Part shown: positions 11,067 through 22,933 of the stretch, in pieces
Layout of the letters: every line of letters starts with the position of its first letter
How positions within the stretch are numbered: position 1 is the stretch's first letter
Assembly: GCA_021399445.1 (NCBI GenBank)
Contig: JAJTUQ010000002.1
Span: forward strand, 3,658,001 to 3,722,000
Length of the DNA: 64,000 bases
Direction: 5' to 3'
Source of the DNA: Xylogone sp. PMI_703
Taxonomy: Eukaryota > Ascomycota > Leotiomycetes
Notes under the pieces: model-generated
Databases searched by the model: none
Told to the model about the DNA's origin: nothing
The model's input: the letters and a program-made list of their open reading frames with translations, nothing else
Position numbers and translations under genes: made by a program

Positions 11067-13393
11067 TTAAAAGGTAGCTTCTTCAAACCACGAAAATAAC
11101 TCCTGGTATACTGTTGGTTGATCTTGAAGCGGAATATTTGAACTAACAGATGGAGCAATACCTCGTACATCTTCGGTATACGTCGGACGTCCTTGTATCG
11201 GCGGATATATCGACCTTTCTTGTATACTGGTGGCCAACCTGTCTGTTGAGGGATCGGTTAGCCTTTCACTGGCAGTTATCTGCATCTTCTCGCTAGAGAG
11301 CAGTCTTGAAACAACCGCGCCTAATTGCACAACCATTCTGTAACAGTCTTTCGCGGACTCATTTCCCCCATCCCCGACTCTATGCAGATAATCTTCTAGA
11401 GACCTAGTTATATCAGAGTCACCTGTTATACCGGTGTAGGAAATAAGTCTCGTAAGTTGGAGAATAATAGCAGCGGTGAAAGCATAGTGGTAGTCTAGTG
11501 TAGCAAACACTGTTGTCTGATTGCTCGTCAGGAGTTGACGATTTAGGATGGAATTTTGTCGAGCAGCCTCGGTGCAGTATTTGGCTTCTACGGAGTATAG
11601 ATCGGGAGACCGATCATTTTCAACGGCAATATATTTGGTGGCCACTGCCCGCTTAGCTGCTATGAATAATAACGGTCGAGTACAGAGTATTTTGAGCTAT
11701 TCGCGAGGTTAGTTTTGATACTGTACTGTGTACTAGGGCTGAAAATAAGTATTTACCTGGTTGTACATCATATGGAGCATTAGACATGCTCTATCTGGAT
11801 TGGTATTTCCGTGAAATTGTAAGGAAGGAGGAAGTTTATCAAGCCAGGCGGATAGCTTCTGCATCAAATTGTGTATCCGTGGAACCATTTCAGATATAAC
11901 TCGTGCTCTTTCATCTCCATACACTTTGTTGACAATTTCATCCATAATTCTCGATAATTCTATATGAGCTCGAAGTCCAGAGGCGGGTGGGACATTGGAC
12001 CCGGGCTACAAAGTCAGAGGCGAGATATAGTATTAGTGAAGTATGGGGCCTACAAAATCTGTTGGCATCCTCACATCAACAGCCTCTTCTGGTATCATGG
12101 GAGGCCTTCCCATTAGACAGCTGAGCCACCTGGACATATTGTATGTTTAATGTGAACAGCTCATGTCCGGCTTGGAAATGGCTTACCGGTCAATGATGTA
12201 GGTATTCCAAAACTGTCTCTTATTCTTTTCCCCAGTTTCTCCTTGGTCATCAATCATGTAACCTTTATGGAGTCCGTAAATAATTGCTGTCCTTCCAGCC
12301 AGTCCAATGTATAGGTAAGCTGCATCCCTGCGATATATACCAAGTAGATACTGTCCCATCAATCCCAGAATTCTCATATTAATCAAATTCGAGTCTTCTA
12401 TAGGACTAATCAGTAACAATTTTGCACGAGCAAAATAGGTTAAGCCTGGATGAGCTTCCCAGCTGGGAGCCAATGTGGGATCGAATTGACAAGCAAGAGC
12501 CATAATTATATTGAGATTCGCTAGCATACGGGAGTCGTTGCTATTTAGCTCGGATATTTGTTCATATCTTAGAGCATAGCTTTCCAGTTCTGATAGATCG
12601 CTCCAATAATAGATCCCTCCACTTGCAGACGCTGCTTCATTCTGAGCATAGAATTGAAAGACAGAAAATAACCTGGCTAGTTCATCGTGAGGCGGCAAGT
12701 AAAATAGATCCACATCTGGCAGTATTAGTGGCTTCGAATCATGGGTATGGTATCTTCCGAGAAGAGACGTGAACATATTCTCAACAGTAGGGATTCCAGT
12801 TCTATCTGACAACAAGGGGAAAATCGTAGACACGAATTCGCGAAGGCGATCCATAAATGCAGCACCTGATGGTTCGCCCATGTACCTTACATATCCATCA
12901 GGATCTTGAAGGATTCGCCCTTTCCAAGCCGTTTCCTGATCTTCGTAGTCTTGAGATGCAGTTGTAACTGGCGAATCAGCGGGAATACCCGGAGCATTTG
13001 TCCATTTAGACAACAACTCATTGCGTTTTGTTTCTGAAGGAACTGCATCTTCTAAGCATCTTTGAAGAGTCATACAACGTTCCTGGAGCTCGACATAAGT
13101 TTCTTCCGGTATTGTCAGCTTTCGCTTTTCTGAGGGATATTCGCAGATTCTGCTTCCAGACGCACACTGGAAGCATGGCAAAGTTCCAGAGCATTTGATT
13201 CTCCTCACGTTACAAGCATTACATCTGTAATAGCGGTAAGTAATATAAGTGTAAGCTGAAATATGGGACACGCGCACGCTCTTGCAACCCTTTTCCGTTG
13301 TTCTGGGGGTATCTTCCGTCTTCTTGGATTGGGCGGAAGTCTTTTAGCTGAAGTCGCAGAAGTTCCAGGTAAAGCGGCACTTTGTGATGTCAT
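11067..13393 (-). CDS. Zn2Cys6 fungal transcription factor
   Basis: Five exons on the minus strand: 13278-13393, 12187-13224, 12054-12129, 11757-12005 and 11067-11696. They sum to 2,109 bases, or 702 residues. Residues about 34-70 form the binuclear zinc cluster CNACNVRRIKC...CFQC...CEYP, preceded by a basic segment; the first intron splits the protein just before the first zinc Cys. The rest matches the fungal-specific middle homology region (YLLGIYRRDAAYLYIGLAGRTA and, after splicing, RWLSCLMGRPPMIPEEAVD). It should be a nuclear DNA-binding regulator, usually recognising CGG triplets. It sits beside an anion-symporter-type MFS and a glycosidase whose shared promoter carries CGG-N9-CCG-like palindromes, so local control is plausible but unproven. 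Confidence 0.9.
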
Positions 13394-14017
13394 CGCGGTT
13401 GTAGATATAGTGTATTGCTTTAAGAAAAGTAACGTCTAGCCTTCCTATAGTCATTAGACACATCAAGTCGTACTTGCGAAGATCGTACGTTATTAGCAAA
13501 GATTCGTAGCGAATCATCGCCACTTAACACCAGCAGCTCTCGTCAACTATTTATTCATATCAGTGAGCTGGATTGAGGCGATAATAGAATGATTGGTGCT
13601 GCTGGAGTAGTGATGGATTAATTGGATTGAATCCGGAATTCGTGGAAAAAAGAGGGGATGAGATGCAAGCTGGGCAGTGGCTACTATAGCTTGGAATTAG
13701 TAGGAGTGGCGTCGAAGCTAAGACCTCATACACCAATTCCAGCGAATGATCTCGTTTGGTCAATGTTAGCTTAGTGGTACTTATTGTAAGATATTGGATT
13801 TTAGGGAAGATCTCTATTATGAGGTTTAGTTGTGGGAGTCTCAAATGAAGTGTAAACGGATGAAAAAATTGTATGCTGTAAGACATGGATATACACTGAT
13901 GTGATTTTCTACATTTGTAGTATTCATGGAGAGCTAAAAAAAAAAATAGACTGGTTTCAAGTCAGGTAGTGAGGTATCTTTCTGTCCATATTCATATCAA
14001 ATAGAAGCAGCTGCTGA
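13394..14017. other. Intergenic between regulator and MFS
   Basis: About 620 bases that should contain the regulator's promoter and the 3' end of the MFS transcript. No motif stands out. Confidence 0.4.
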
Positions 14018-15930
14018 CTAGAGCCCATATACGAATGTATACTTCTTATCTCCATAACGATTGTTAGAGGTATATTCGGCCTCTTTACCTTCCTGAGTCC
14101 ATCCTTCCATCTTTTTTTGTCGCCATTTGTTTACAGCAAGCAACGAATACCTGTATGCAAGGTAGCCCATCATAGAAGTGGCAATAAAACCCAGGGTCAC
14201 GTAAAAGGGTATCAAATAGCGAGGTGCGTATTTTGGCTGGAAGAGCTCCGATCCGATGATACCAGCCAGATTTCCAAACCCGTTAAAGCCGAGAACGAGG
14301 GAGCGTTTGCCAGGTTCTAGAATCCCTTAGCAATAACAACAGGAGAGAATCTTTGTAGAAAGCATACCGGGAGTATTGCCGCTTAGCCATGCCGCAGTTA
14401 ACGGGGCGGATACATAACTTCCAAACGTCATGATGCATAGACCGGCATATCGACTTGGATTATGTTTTACGGTGGTGACAGTAATTATCAATCCGATTAG
14501 ACAAATAGACAAACCGACTAATATATGAAAACCGCGCTCTTTGCTACTTATTATCAGAATCTACACCATTTTGTATGATGGGAATAACTTACACTCTATC
14601 GGAGCTCAGAGCGAACAAGTACAAGCCCACCGCGCCGCAAACGTATGGCGGTACAGACATCTATATACATTAAGTGGCGGATCATTTATTGAAGAGTCAT
14701 ACATACCAAATTGGCTTCTATAGACGTATACCCTAGCCCTTTTACGACTAATGGCAAGAAGACCGAAAATGCTTGTCCGGGAATACTGGCGCAAATATTG
14801 AAGAAAAGAACATACCACAACTTCCAGTCTTTCATAGTCTCAATCATATCTCGCTTTGAGAGTCGTTCATCTGCTTTTTCGATACCATCTGCTCCATATG
14901 TATGCTGTACGTATCGAGCTACATCAATCTGAATCCTAGTAACCGCGTAGTTTTGCTCCTCCTTCGTTAGAAACCAAGCAGAGCCAGGTCCTGCAGGCAT
15001 CCAAAACCAAGAAATAATAGCTAGCCCACTTGTTAAGGCACCTTCAATTATAAACAGGTATTGCCAATTATTTAAGGAGCCATTGATGTGAAAGACACCA
15101 TATGCTGGAGATATTTAGCGGCGACGACTCTGTAGTTCGACATGTACGTACCTATTGCCCCGGAAAAGGCACCAGCGATTGCGTACTGCCCGTAGAAGAG
15201 AGCAATACGAACGGCCAGATCAAATCTGGTATAGAAATTTGACAGGTAGAATAGAGCTGTTGGGTAAAATCCTGCCTCAAATGCCCCTATCAAGAGACGC
15301 AGTGCAATGAGCTGGGCTAATAACTGTGAGCTCAACATATACAGATCTGAGAATATCATGATTTTTTACCGCGCCCATGTATGAATGCATGTGAAATAGT
15401 GATAGCACCCCAGGAAAGCTACTTCAATATTACTTCGATTGATACTTAATATTGGGAGCTGCGAGGTAGACATACCATTATAAACGGAATCCAGTTCTTT
15501 GCGCCAACACGGCGGCCAATAGCAGCTGATATCGGTTGAAATATAACGAACGTAATGAAAAATAGAGAAACGGCGAGGTTTAAATCTGAGGCAGCTGTCC
15601 CAATATCGTTGGTAAATCCTAGAGTATTGACTTAGTTATGAGTTGAGGAGCGTGGGAAATTGTGTATTGTCAACCTTGAGTTTGAGCATTTCCAACATTC
15701 CCTCTATCAAGGCCATTGAAAAGGTAGAGCAGTGATAGGAATGGAAGAAGGAATATGTCGAGTTTTCTATTGAGAGCTCTACTCATAGCTTTCTCCTCGG
15801 TGGTCACGGGGAAGTATCCCAGCGGGATATCACCACTACCACCTGGTTCAGTTGCAGGCACATCATCATCTGACTTTTCTAAATGTATCGCATCTTCCGT
15901 TTTCATAATACGTTTATGAGATGATGCCAT
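14018..15930 (-). CDS. MFS transporter, anion:cation symporter (Dal5-like) family
   Basis: A multi-exon minus-strand gene beginning MASSHKRIMKTED at 15930 and ending GDKKYTFVYGL at 14018. Helix 1 reads LLPFLSLLYLFNGLDRGNVGNA. Later exons give GRRVGAKNWIPFIM, WGAITISHAFI, QLIALRLLIGAFEAGFYPT, a long loop after WMPAGPGSAWFLT, and a C-terminal half with VPPYVCG, APLTAAWLSGNTPG and LGFNGFGNLAGIIG. This pattern and the KKYTFVYGL-type tail mark the ACS family (allantoate, nicotinate, biotin and other organic anions). About seven introns are needed. One, 15317-15369, is easily missed because the intron sequence stays open in one frame. It is transcribed divergently from the glycosidase across a promoter with three palindromes, which suggests uptake of a degradation product. 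Substrate is unknown. Confidence 0.87.
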
Positions 15931-16143
15931 TTTTGCTACCTTACTTCTTTCGATGAGGTAGAATAAGAGAGCACGATGATAAAATGGTGGTCATGATCAT
16001 CAGCTTTATAGATCTTCGCAAGGTACTTCTCCGCGCGAACCTCGTCCCCGACACCACAAACCCGCACTCCGCTCTGCTAAGGAGACTTGTTTGTGGAGAG
16101 ATATCAGACAGTAACTATTGCTTGAATCAAAAATTGCGAGTCC

Positions 16144-16156
16144 GGGTACAGTACCC
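16144..16156. promoter_or_regulatory. Palindrome copy 1
   Basis: GGGTACAGTACCC, a perfect 6+1+6 palindrome preceded by C, so it also reads CGG-N9-CCT. Confidence 0.55.
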
Positions 16157-16167
16157 TTTGCTTAGCC

Positions 16168-16182
16168 CGGGTACGGTACCCG
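16168..16182. promoter_or_regulatory. Palindrome copy 2 (CGG-N9-CCG)
   Basis: CGGGTACGGTACCCG, a perfect 7+1+7 palindrome with outward CGG and CCG triplets spaced by nine bases, the form bound by dimeric Zn2Cys6 proteins. A TATAAAA lies ten bases downstream on the plus strand. Confidence 0.6.
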
Positions 16183-16191
16183 AAGTACTAG

Positions 16192-16198
16192 TATAAAA
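16192..16198 (+). promoter_or_regulatory. TATA element
   Basis: TATAAAA next to palindrome copy 2, about 370 bases upstream of the glycosidase start. It could serve that gene if the 5' leader is long. Confidence 0.35.
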
Positions 16199-16285
16199 AC
16201 CGGGACTACTAGAAACGCCACCTTTGTAAATGTCCCATAAGATTAGTCAATTTAACAGATCAGATGGATGTGCGTATTAATTAGC

Positions 16286-16298
16286 GGGTATGGTACCC
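16286..16298. promoter_or_regulatory. Palindrome copy 3
   Basis: GGGTATGGTACCC, the same palindrome with one substitution, preceded by C. Confidence 0.5.
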
Positions 16299-16565
16299 AG
16301 AATTCATTTCCTAAGGTATGGAATCGCCCGTGGCAATTCCACTTGGAAGTGCTGCTAGAACGGGTACATGATCCGACTTGGGCTGTGCGAGAAATATTCA
16401 TAGAGACTCACTACATTCTTGCCTGGGAGATTTGCACCGTTGATTACATCTAAGATTTCTCTTTCTTTTCATCAGGCTAAGAAGATAGAAATTTGCATAC
16501 ATATGATGTATACTCTTAGTCTGTTCATTTCCACTTGACTTCGCTTTCTTGACAAGAAAATCAAT

Positions 16566-18698
16566 ATGGCACTCGTATCAGTTCCAATGGAGTCTACCGA
16601 CTCAAAAATCAACCAACTCAATCTGCCGCTCAATCACCACTCCAAAACAATTGATACTGGTCGTAATGGCTATGCTATATCATGTGGCCCATCAGGAGAT
16701 GTTAGTCAATAAGTCACGATAGTTTATAGCTAAACTAAATTCCCTTCAGATTCTTCAGATCAGCTGCTATCATCCGGTACACGGGGTTGTTGTGGTTTCC
16801 CCATTTGAGCAGTTTGATGGTAATCATTTCCACTGCCCCGACTATGTTCGTGCATATCGGACAAAATTACTAGATTATGTGCGGGGTGGAATTTTGGGCT
16901 ATGGTTTACGAATCAATGGCACGGCTACAGACTTAAACATTGCTTTTCTTGAGGACCAGTGGATCATGATAACCTACGCCATTGGAGAAGCAAAGATCTT
17001 AACAAAGCTCTGGATAGGTGAAAATGGAGAGGTGATACAATCAGTATCCGTTGCCTCGGATTCTCCGAGCCTAGAGCTAAGTTATGATTTATCTATAGGA
17101 CTGAGTGTGAATCGTGCTTCATATGGGCAGTTAACGGAGGGTGGTCCTATACCTATTCCGGAGTGCAGAAATGAGACTAAGATATCTTCTTCGGGATATG
17201 GATGGGCAGTAGTTAACAAAAATCTGAACGCTATGATTGAGGGTGCCTTATTCCAGAATGGTCGACCAGTGAGTATTGGAGGAGCAATTGGAGAAGACGT
17301 TGTCGTCGGTAGCCCTGCCCGTGGGATATTTCACGGAAGATTGCGTCTCACTCCTGGGCAGCCTTGCACTTTGACAGCAAGCTTCTGTTTAAGACCTGGG
17401 ACGACCCCATCGTTAAATTCGCTTCGCCTATCCGCCTATCCTTCCAGCAGTGGTGAAGAATGGAAACTGAATGAGAGTGTATTGAGCCTTATCATTCGAA
17501 GGAACTTTGGATATATTTTGCACAGCTGTACATTTCCCATTGGAGATGATGCCATTTGCTTCATTACGGACCATGTAGCATTACCCCTGGGATGGAATAG
17601 AGATAATTAGTATGTACGCCCGCAGCAATTTAGATGACACATCTAACATAGGCTAGCTGGCAAATTAGATTTTTTCTAGATGTAAACCAAAATCTTGATG
17701 ATCTTGTTCATCTCAAGTCTCTTGAAGGTTATTCTAATAAAATCCGCTACTACGTCAAAGGCCACCTTACTTGGGTTTTTAATAAAGCCAAAAGGCCACA
17801 CGGTTACTGGCACCGCTCTTACCTTGCTAATGGTGCCCCCAAAGATGGACCAGTTTTCCAGTTGGATCAGCAATGCTACCCTCTATTGGAACTCTGCGAT
17901 TTCTTTCAGCAATTTCCAGCTGAGCTGACCTTTGTTCAAAAGATTCTCAAAGGAGACACGATTTCTTCCGTTCTCAGGATGTTAGAAAATCATCGTGACT
18001 CCGTTACAGGTCTTTACAGAACAGATGAAACGCCAGCTGATGATATGGTAGAATACCCGTTTCACTTTTCAAGCCACATCTTGCTATGGTACACTATTAC
18101 AAGGCTCTCAATGTTATACAGCTGCTTTCCAGAAATGGAAGAGATTAGTATCTCCAGATTAGAGCATATAGGAAGCCGTATAAAAACTGCAACCCTCAGA
18201 CATTTCATTAGCAAGCAACCGCAGACAGGAAATATGGTCTTCGCGTATCTAACGGACGGCCATGGAAAACACACGTTTTATCATGATGCCAATGATGTTC
18301 CAACTCTCTTCGCTCCAGATTGGAACTTTATTGATACTCCCGAACTTGAGGTCATATGGAACCAGACCATGATGTTTGGTCTTTCTCCAGTAAATGAAGG
18401 CGGCTTTTACCCTGATGGTAAGTTTGGTGGGTTGGGGAGCATTCATACCAGGGGCCCATGGCCACTGGGTTATGCACAAGAATTTATATACGGTAACCTA
18501 AGTGGAAACGTTAAACTACGAGATGACGCATGGAGGAAGATTCAAGGCTCCATGTTTTGGGATGGACTCTTCCCGGAAGCTGTAGATTGCGATACAGGAG
18601 ACTGCGTGAGCAAAGCTTGGTTTAGTTGGCCTGGGAGCATGATTGCTAGTGCTTTGCTGAGGTTTAGCCTGAAGCCGGCAAAGAAAGCGCTAATTTAA
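16566..18698 (+). CDS. Six-hairpin glycosidase-like protein
   Basis: Three exons, 16566-16700, 16750-17609 and 17657-18698, giving 678 residues. The ATG at 16566 starts MALVSVPMESTDS. There is no signal peptide, so it is probably intracellular. The N-terminal 330 residues look like a beta-sandwich. From WNRDNYWQIR onward, the second part (GYWHRSYLANG, then DGPVFQLDQQCYPLLELC, then GSMFWDGLFPEA and WFSWPG) looks like the alpha/alpha six-hairpin barrel of fungal glycosidases. Acidic residues suited to glycoside hydrolysis occur in these blocks (DGPVFQLDQQ, NEGGFYPDG), but I cannot assign a CAZy family or substrate. The second intron (17610-17656) interrupts the WNRDNYW motif and is confirmed by frame and motif continuity. 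Its divergent pairing with an ACS transporter suggests a joint catabolic task. Confidence 0.82.
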
Positions 18699-21369
18699 TA
18701 TCAGAACGAGGAGCTAACTGAAAAGTGGTACCTGTATTAGTTATAGTCTCATTAATTTTCTACGAGTTTAGGGTCATGAATATCTTTTTATTTTTTAGCC
18801 AAATACTTAGAAATTCCTGATCCTCGAGCTATCTGGCCTCGGGATCCTTAGTGATTTCTTTCTCTTCCTTAGTAATAGTTTTTATTCTTTCTAGTCATTT
18901 TTCGTCAATAATTTATGTAATCGTTAATATTTGTATATGGTTAAAGCATAAGGTATTATTTTCTTTCTTAAACATAGTGAGTTCTTGTTTCGAACTTCTT
19001 TTTATATAGTTTGGTCGTTTGCTGAAAGTATTAGTTTTAGTATTTTCTGTTCTCTGTGTAACATTCCTACTAAGATATGGGGTTATCTATCACTCAAATG
19101 ATAGATGAAGGTAAAGGGCAGGAGAATAACTTCACAAGGCTTTAGGATAGTTACTATGAAATGCAAGTATACTGTAAATCAATTGAGTTAAGCACGAGGC
19201 TCCTATCTACTGTGAATTTATCTACTTATATAGAGAGTGAATTTCCTTCGAGTCCCATCGATCCTTCTGGGGATTCATGGGATCCATGGGATCCGCTTAT
19301 ATAATCCAGTGTCGGTACACTCCCATAACGCGTGGCACGACGTAATACTGTAATTACGGTATGCTAATTGCGTTATATTGAGAGAGGTTCTTGTTTTTAC
19401 TACGTATGGCCGGAGGGGTTATATAGCTTACGGCTACGGCTCTCCTCCGGAATAGGTTTAGCTTACATGCACGTGATAGGCACTTGCTGGTATGAACCAA
19501 CATCCAGGTACTCGCTTAATTGCTAGTACTAGCCTTTGGCACGTACAAATAAATAGCTAGGACAAACAGAAAAGTAGTACTATTTTTCCGATAGTACTAT
19601 CACCCAGCTAATACAACCCTTTTTATAGTACTAGTGTTGAATTTGTACTATCCTTTCGCTAGTACTAATAATGCGATAGTACTAGCGATACCATAACCAG
19701 GTCCCTGATAGCCGTCTTAACTTATACTGTTATAAAATCTGTGTCAGCCGGTGGTAGTACAATTTCTACTGGTAGACTTCGTTTGTCAACCCTGGGTCAT
19801 GATAGCTTTCATAAACACATTCAACGAACAAAAACCTCTTGCTTGACTAAAGTTATAACTTTTTCTTTAATCTTTAGGCAAACTTCCTTGGTTTTCAGTT
19901 TCTTTTACTTTTCAAGGAAAGACTTATAAACAGTATACTTTATATTGTTGTTTATAATAATATACTCAGAATAATACAAAGAATAAAGAATAATAATACA
20001 TTTCTTATTTAAACACTTATAATAATTATACTAAAATATTTCTATATCTTTAAATTTTATTTACTTTAATAATTTTATTTTATTTCTTCTCTTTCTTTCT
20101 CTTACTAATTCTTGATATTCTTATATTATAAAACGTTTAAATAACATAATAAAAAGGAAAAAGAATTTAAAGAATAATAAGATTATTCTTATCTTAACTT
20201 TAAGCTTCAGGATAAAGTTAAGCTAAAAGAAGGATAATGTCATAAACTAACTAAGAACACAAAAAGTCTAAAGCTCGGTAAACAAAGCCTTACACAGAGA
20301 ACTTGACGTACGGACCAAGGTCATATAACATAGATTATTCAGATCATTAAGATTATTACGATAATCCAAAAGATCCAGATAATCCAAGGAAATTCATAGT
20401 TTATATAAGTTCATGTATTTACTAAGTAAATAAAAACCTCATGCTCAACTTACAATACAGATTGTTACTCATACAATTATAGTTATGATCATATATTATT
20501 ATACTAATCCCCGAGCTTTCCCTAACTCCTTTACGACCTTAGTATATACCTATACACTCTATAAGACCTAGGTAAAGACTTAGGTTCATAACAAACAGAT
20601 CGAAAGCTGTATACTCATTTTGAATATGCTCGTGCAAATGCGGGAAGAGGAGGTGCTAGCTCTTCTGGAATAGCTTCGATGGAATAAAGGCCATAGGAAC
20701 AGGATAATCGCACTAAACTCGTTGATGCATTGGTTTCGTTGAGAGAGAATTTCGAACCCGCAAATTAGAGCAACCGCAAGAAAATCACTCAAACCTGCCC
20801 TCAACCGGATTCGGCACCTACCGAAGCTCGACCGTTGCGCCCCCGTGTTAAGTCTATGATGTAGTCATTCGCCGGAGGATGCTTGCGGTTGCTGATATCG
20901 CCAGTCTAAGTGAAATGTTGCCCGTTAAGTAAAGCTTTACGGCCAGAACGAACAGGATACACCCATGTTCAACTTCAGGAATTATGTCACAATTGCGACA
21001 TACACACACTCTCCTCTCATTTAACATCTCCTAATCGTTAAAAAGGTTATGTAGATGACAAAAGATGCAATCATTGCCGAGAAATATTTGGTTAAAAATT
21101 ATTGAGTCATAATGTCGTCAGCTATACTGACCTCTGCGAGTCCATGAACGATAAATTGCGACATCTCTCAAAGAGTCCACGTCGTTCACGGTATTCTTCT
21201 AGCTTCCGAGCGGCGCTAGATTGGAGTGGTCCCTGACATCATTTACTGATCAAATTCAAAATCTGCATAAAATATCTCCACTCTAAACTCCTCGAAAGAG
21301 CTTTTAACGGACCAATCTTATTGTAACTCCAATCTTTTCCCCCGCAACCGTCGTCGTACTATATTCTCT
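18699..21369. other. AT-rich gene-free block
   Basis: 2.7 kb without a supported gene. The part around 19,930-20,500 is very AT-rich, with many short A/T runs and no long frames, as expected for repeat-derived DNA altered by RIP or for old decayed sequence. A cluster of AGTACTA motifs lies at 19,525-19,690. The last 300 bases are the promoter of the DUF6601 gene. Confidence 0.5.
19525..19690. repeat. Dispersed AGTACTA motif cluster
   Basis: AGTACTA occurs six times and TGTACTA once within about 165 bases. One copy is embedded in the 12-base palindrome GATAGTACTATC (19,591-19,602). The core AGTACT is itself palindromic. The spacing is irregular, so this is not a simple tandem repeat. Confidence 0.5.
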
Positions 21370-22380
21370 ATGGACAAATTCGGGAAGGAGATCGCGTCGC
21401 CAGCATACAAGCCCCCGTTCCCACCGACTTCTTCCTTGATTGCTCAGGAGGACCTAGTCCTCCCTGCGGCCTTCAACGATTCATCTCCTCTAGCGAGGGA
21501 ACTGCAGCCACTGAGATTTGAGCATAGAAATGAGGTGCACAGATTTCTTTGTGCTTTCTTCGATCTTTCTCGATTCAATGCCATACGCAAGATACTGTGG
21601 CTAATCGCCGTCCATGGGGCTCCACGCTCCTTGTACTACCAGAAGTTCCTGCGCCGTGAAATTGTAATTGCAGAAGAACTGGATCTTCATCTCGTTTGGG
21701 CGAAATCGAGAATATTTATCAAACCACTCCCGGACTTTCTGCTTAATTACGATTTCTGGGAGGCCTATATATCCTGCGAACCTCAATTACACCGAGCAGC
21801 GTGCGGGCTTCTGTACTCTTATTGCGGCCTCATTCGCTTTGGTCATGATTTACAGGTGGCACAAGAATGTCATCTGGTCAATGTGAACTTGGACTATCGA
21901 GCTTGGACGGAATTTGCTCGTACAGTACTACCAAATCTCAACCCCAAGGACCTTAATACCATGGACACACGATTCCAATATGGCGAGCTGCGGTTAAATC
22001 GGCTCGACACCATTTACCGATATTCGCCTTACAAGTTTTCCGTATCCAGCATCCTTCAAGGCTTCCCCCATGCCTTGACCGAAAGCTATGTACCTTACAT
22101 GGACCAATACAATAACGCAGTGTCAGCGTTTGGTGTCATTGTTATTATCCTGTCGGCTTTCAATCTATCATTGTCAGCGCACTCTAAAAGTCCAGATCTT
22201 GATCTTCAACAGGCAGCATACGGATTCGCGCTATTCGCCATGATTTTATGCGCTGCGCTTATTGGGCTGTTCATTACGTTACCCTTGATTTCCTCACTAG
22301 CGACAATCTATGGCTCCATTGCTACACGAAAACGACATGCCAAAATACAAAAGGACGAGGAGCTATCACGCTCAGCTTAG
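21370..22380 (+). CDS. DUF6601-like fungal membrane protein
   Basis: A single-exon frame of 336 residues starting MDKFGKEIASPAYKPP. The N-terminal two-thirds is soluble, with the blocks LWLIAVHGAPRSLYYQKFLRR, ILLN-type DFWEAYISC, and HRAACGLLYSYCGLIRFGHD followed by DLQVAQECHLV. The pattern matches the fungal DUF6601 family of unknown function. The C-terminal third has two strong transmembrane helices (about residues 255-270 and 288-315) separated by a short polar loop, followed by a basic tail. It may be an integral membrane protein with most of its mass on one side. No enzyme motif is visible. The frame is intact although its surroundings are gene-poor and contain a MITE 120 bases downstream. 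Confidence 0.8.
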   Translation: MDKFGKEIASPAYKPPFPPTSSLIAQEDLVLPAAFNDSSPLARELQPLRFEHRNEVHRFLCAFFDLSRFNAIRKILWLIAVHGAPRSLYYQKFLRREIVIAEELDLHLVWAKSRIFIKPLPDFLLNYDFWEAYISCEPQLHRAACGLLYSYCGLIRFGHDLQVAQECHLVNVNLDYRAWTEFARTVLPNLNPKDLNTMDTRFQYGELRLNRLDTIYRYSPYKFSVSSILQGFPHALTESYVPYMDQYNNAVSAFGVIVIILSAFNLSLSAHSKSPDLDLQQAAYGFALFAMILCAALIGLFITLPLISSLATIYGSIATRKRHAKIQKDEELSRSA

Positions 22381-22500
22381 TAGATGGTCTACGGCCTGAA
22401 GACTAAGTCGTCGATTCACTTTCGGACGAGGATTCGATTGGCAGCTTGCTTGGTGCTCCTGGTGTACACAGGAGAATCGCTGCGGGGGAGGTCTTGCGTA

Positions 22501-22598
22501 ATCGTCGGCTATTCCCACTATGGCTAGTGCGGCCGACTTTTAAAACTGCGGTCCCCTTGTAGTCGGTGGAAGCAGCTGACACACGGAAGCAAGTGACA
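22501..22598 (+). repeat. Left terminal inverted repeat of MITE
   Basis: 98 bases, GC-rich, perfectly complementary to the right end for the first 92 bases. Confidence 0.85.
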
Positions 22599-22835
22599 CC
22601 ACAAAACTGATTTTATGGCCAAATTTTCAAAAAAGTTCATCCTCACCAAAACTTTCGCTTAGAAACTGAGTGTTGAATTACACCTCAAACAAATCATTAA
22701 ATTTATCAACATGCAACTATTATTTTTGAATTAAATAACCTAGAGATGATGAAATCACAATATAACAATTCATTTGAGATTATATTTATTATGTTTACTC
22801 TTTGATTTCATGATATTATATACAATTTTTGATTT

Positions 22836-22933
22836 TGTCATTTGCTTCCGTGTGTCAGCTGCTTCCACCGACTACAAGGGGACCGCAGTTTTAAAAGTCG
22901 GCCGCACTAGCCATAGTGGGAATAGCCGACGAT
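22836..22933 (-). repeat. Right terminal inverted repeat of MITE
   Basis: Inverted partner of the left end. Together they could fold the single strand into a long hairpin. Confidence 0.85.

Larger units (their letters stand above)
15931..16565. promoter_or_regulatory. Divergent promoter with three palindromes
   Basis: The 635-base region between the start codons of the ACS-type MFS (minus) and the glycosidase (plus). It contains three copies of a GGGTAC-N-GTACCC palindrome and a TATA element, and no gene. Confidence 0.6.
22501..22933. mobile_element. MITE-like non-autonomous DNA transposon (433 bp)
   Basis: The two ends are inverted copies of each other over 98 bases. They begin ATCGTCGGCTATTCCC on the left and end GGGAATAGCCGACGAT on the right, with a single mismatch (G at 22,593). 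TA dinucleotides flank both sides (22,499-22,500 and 22,934-22,935), as expected for a Tc1/mariner-type target duplication. The 237-base centre is AT-rich and non-coding, so the element would need a transposase from elsewhere. The near-perfect repeats argue for recent insertion. Family assignment to mariner/pogo (Fot1-like) rests only on the TA duplication. Confidence 0.85.

Noticed and set aside
20740..20790. Possible tRNA T-arm (TTCGAA with GC flank) on the minus strand
   Set aside because: Stem does not pair and no acceptor or D arm can be drawn.
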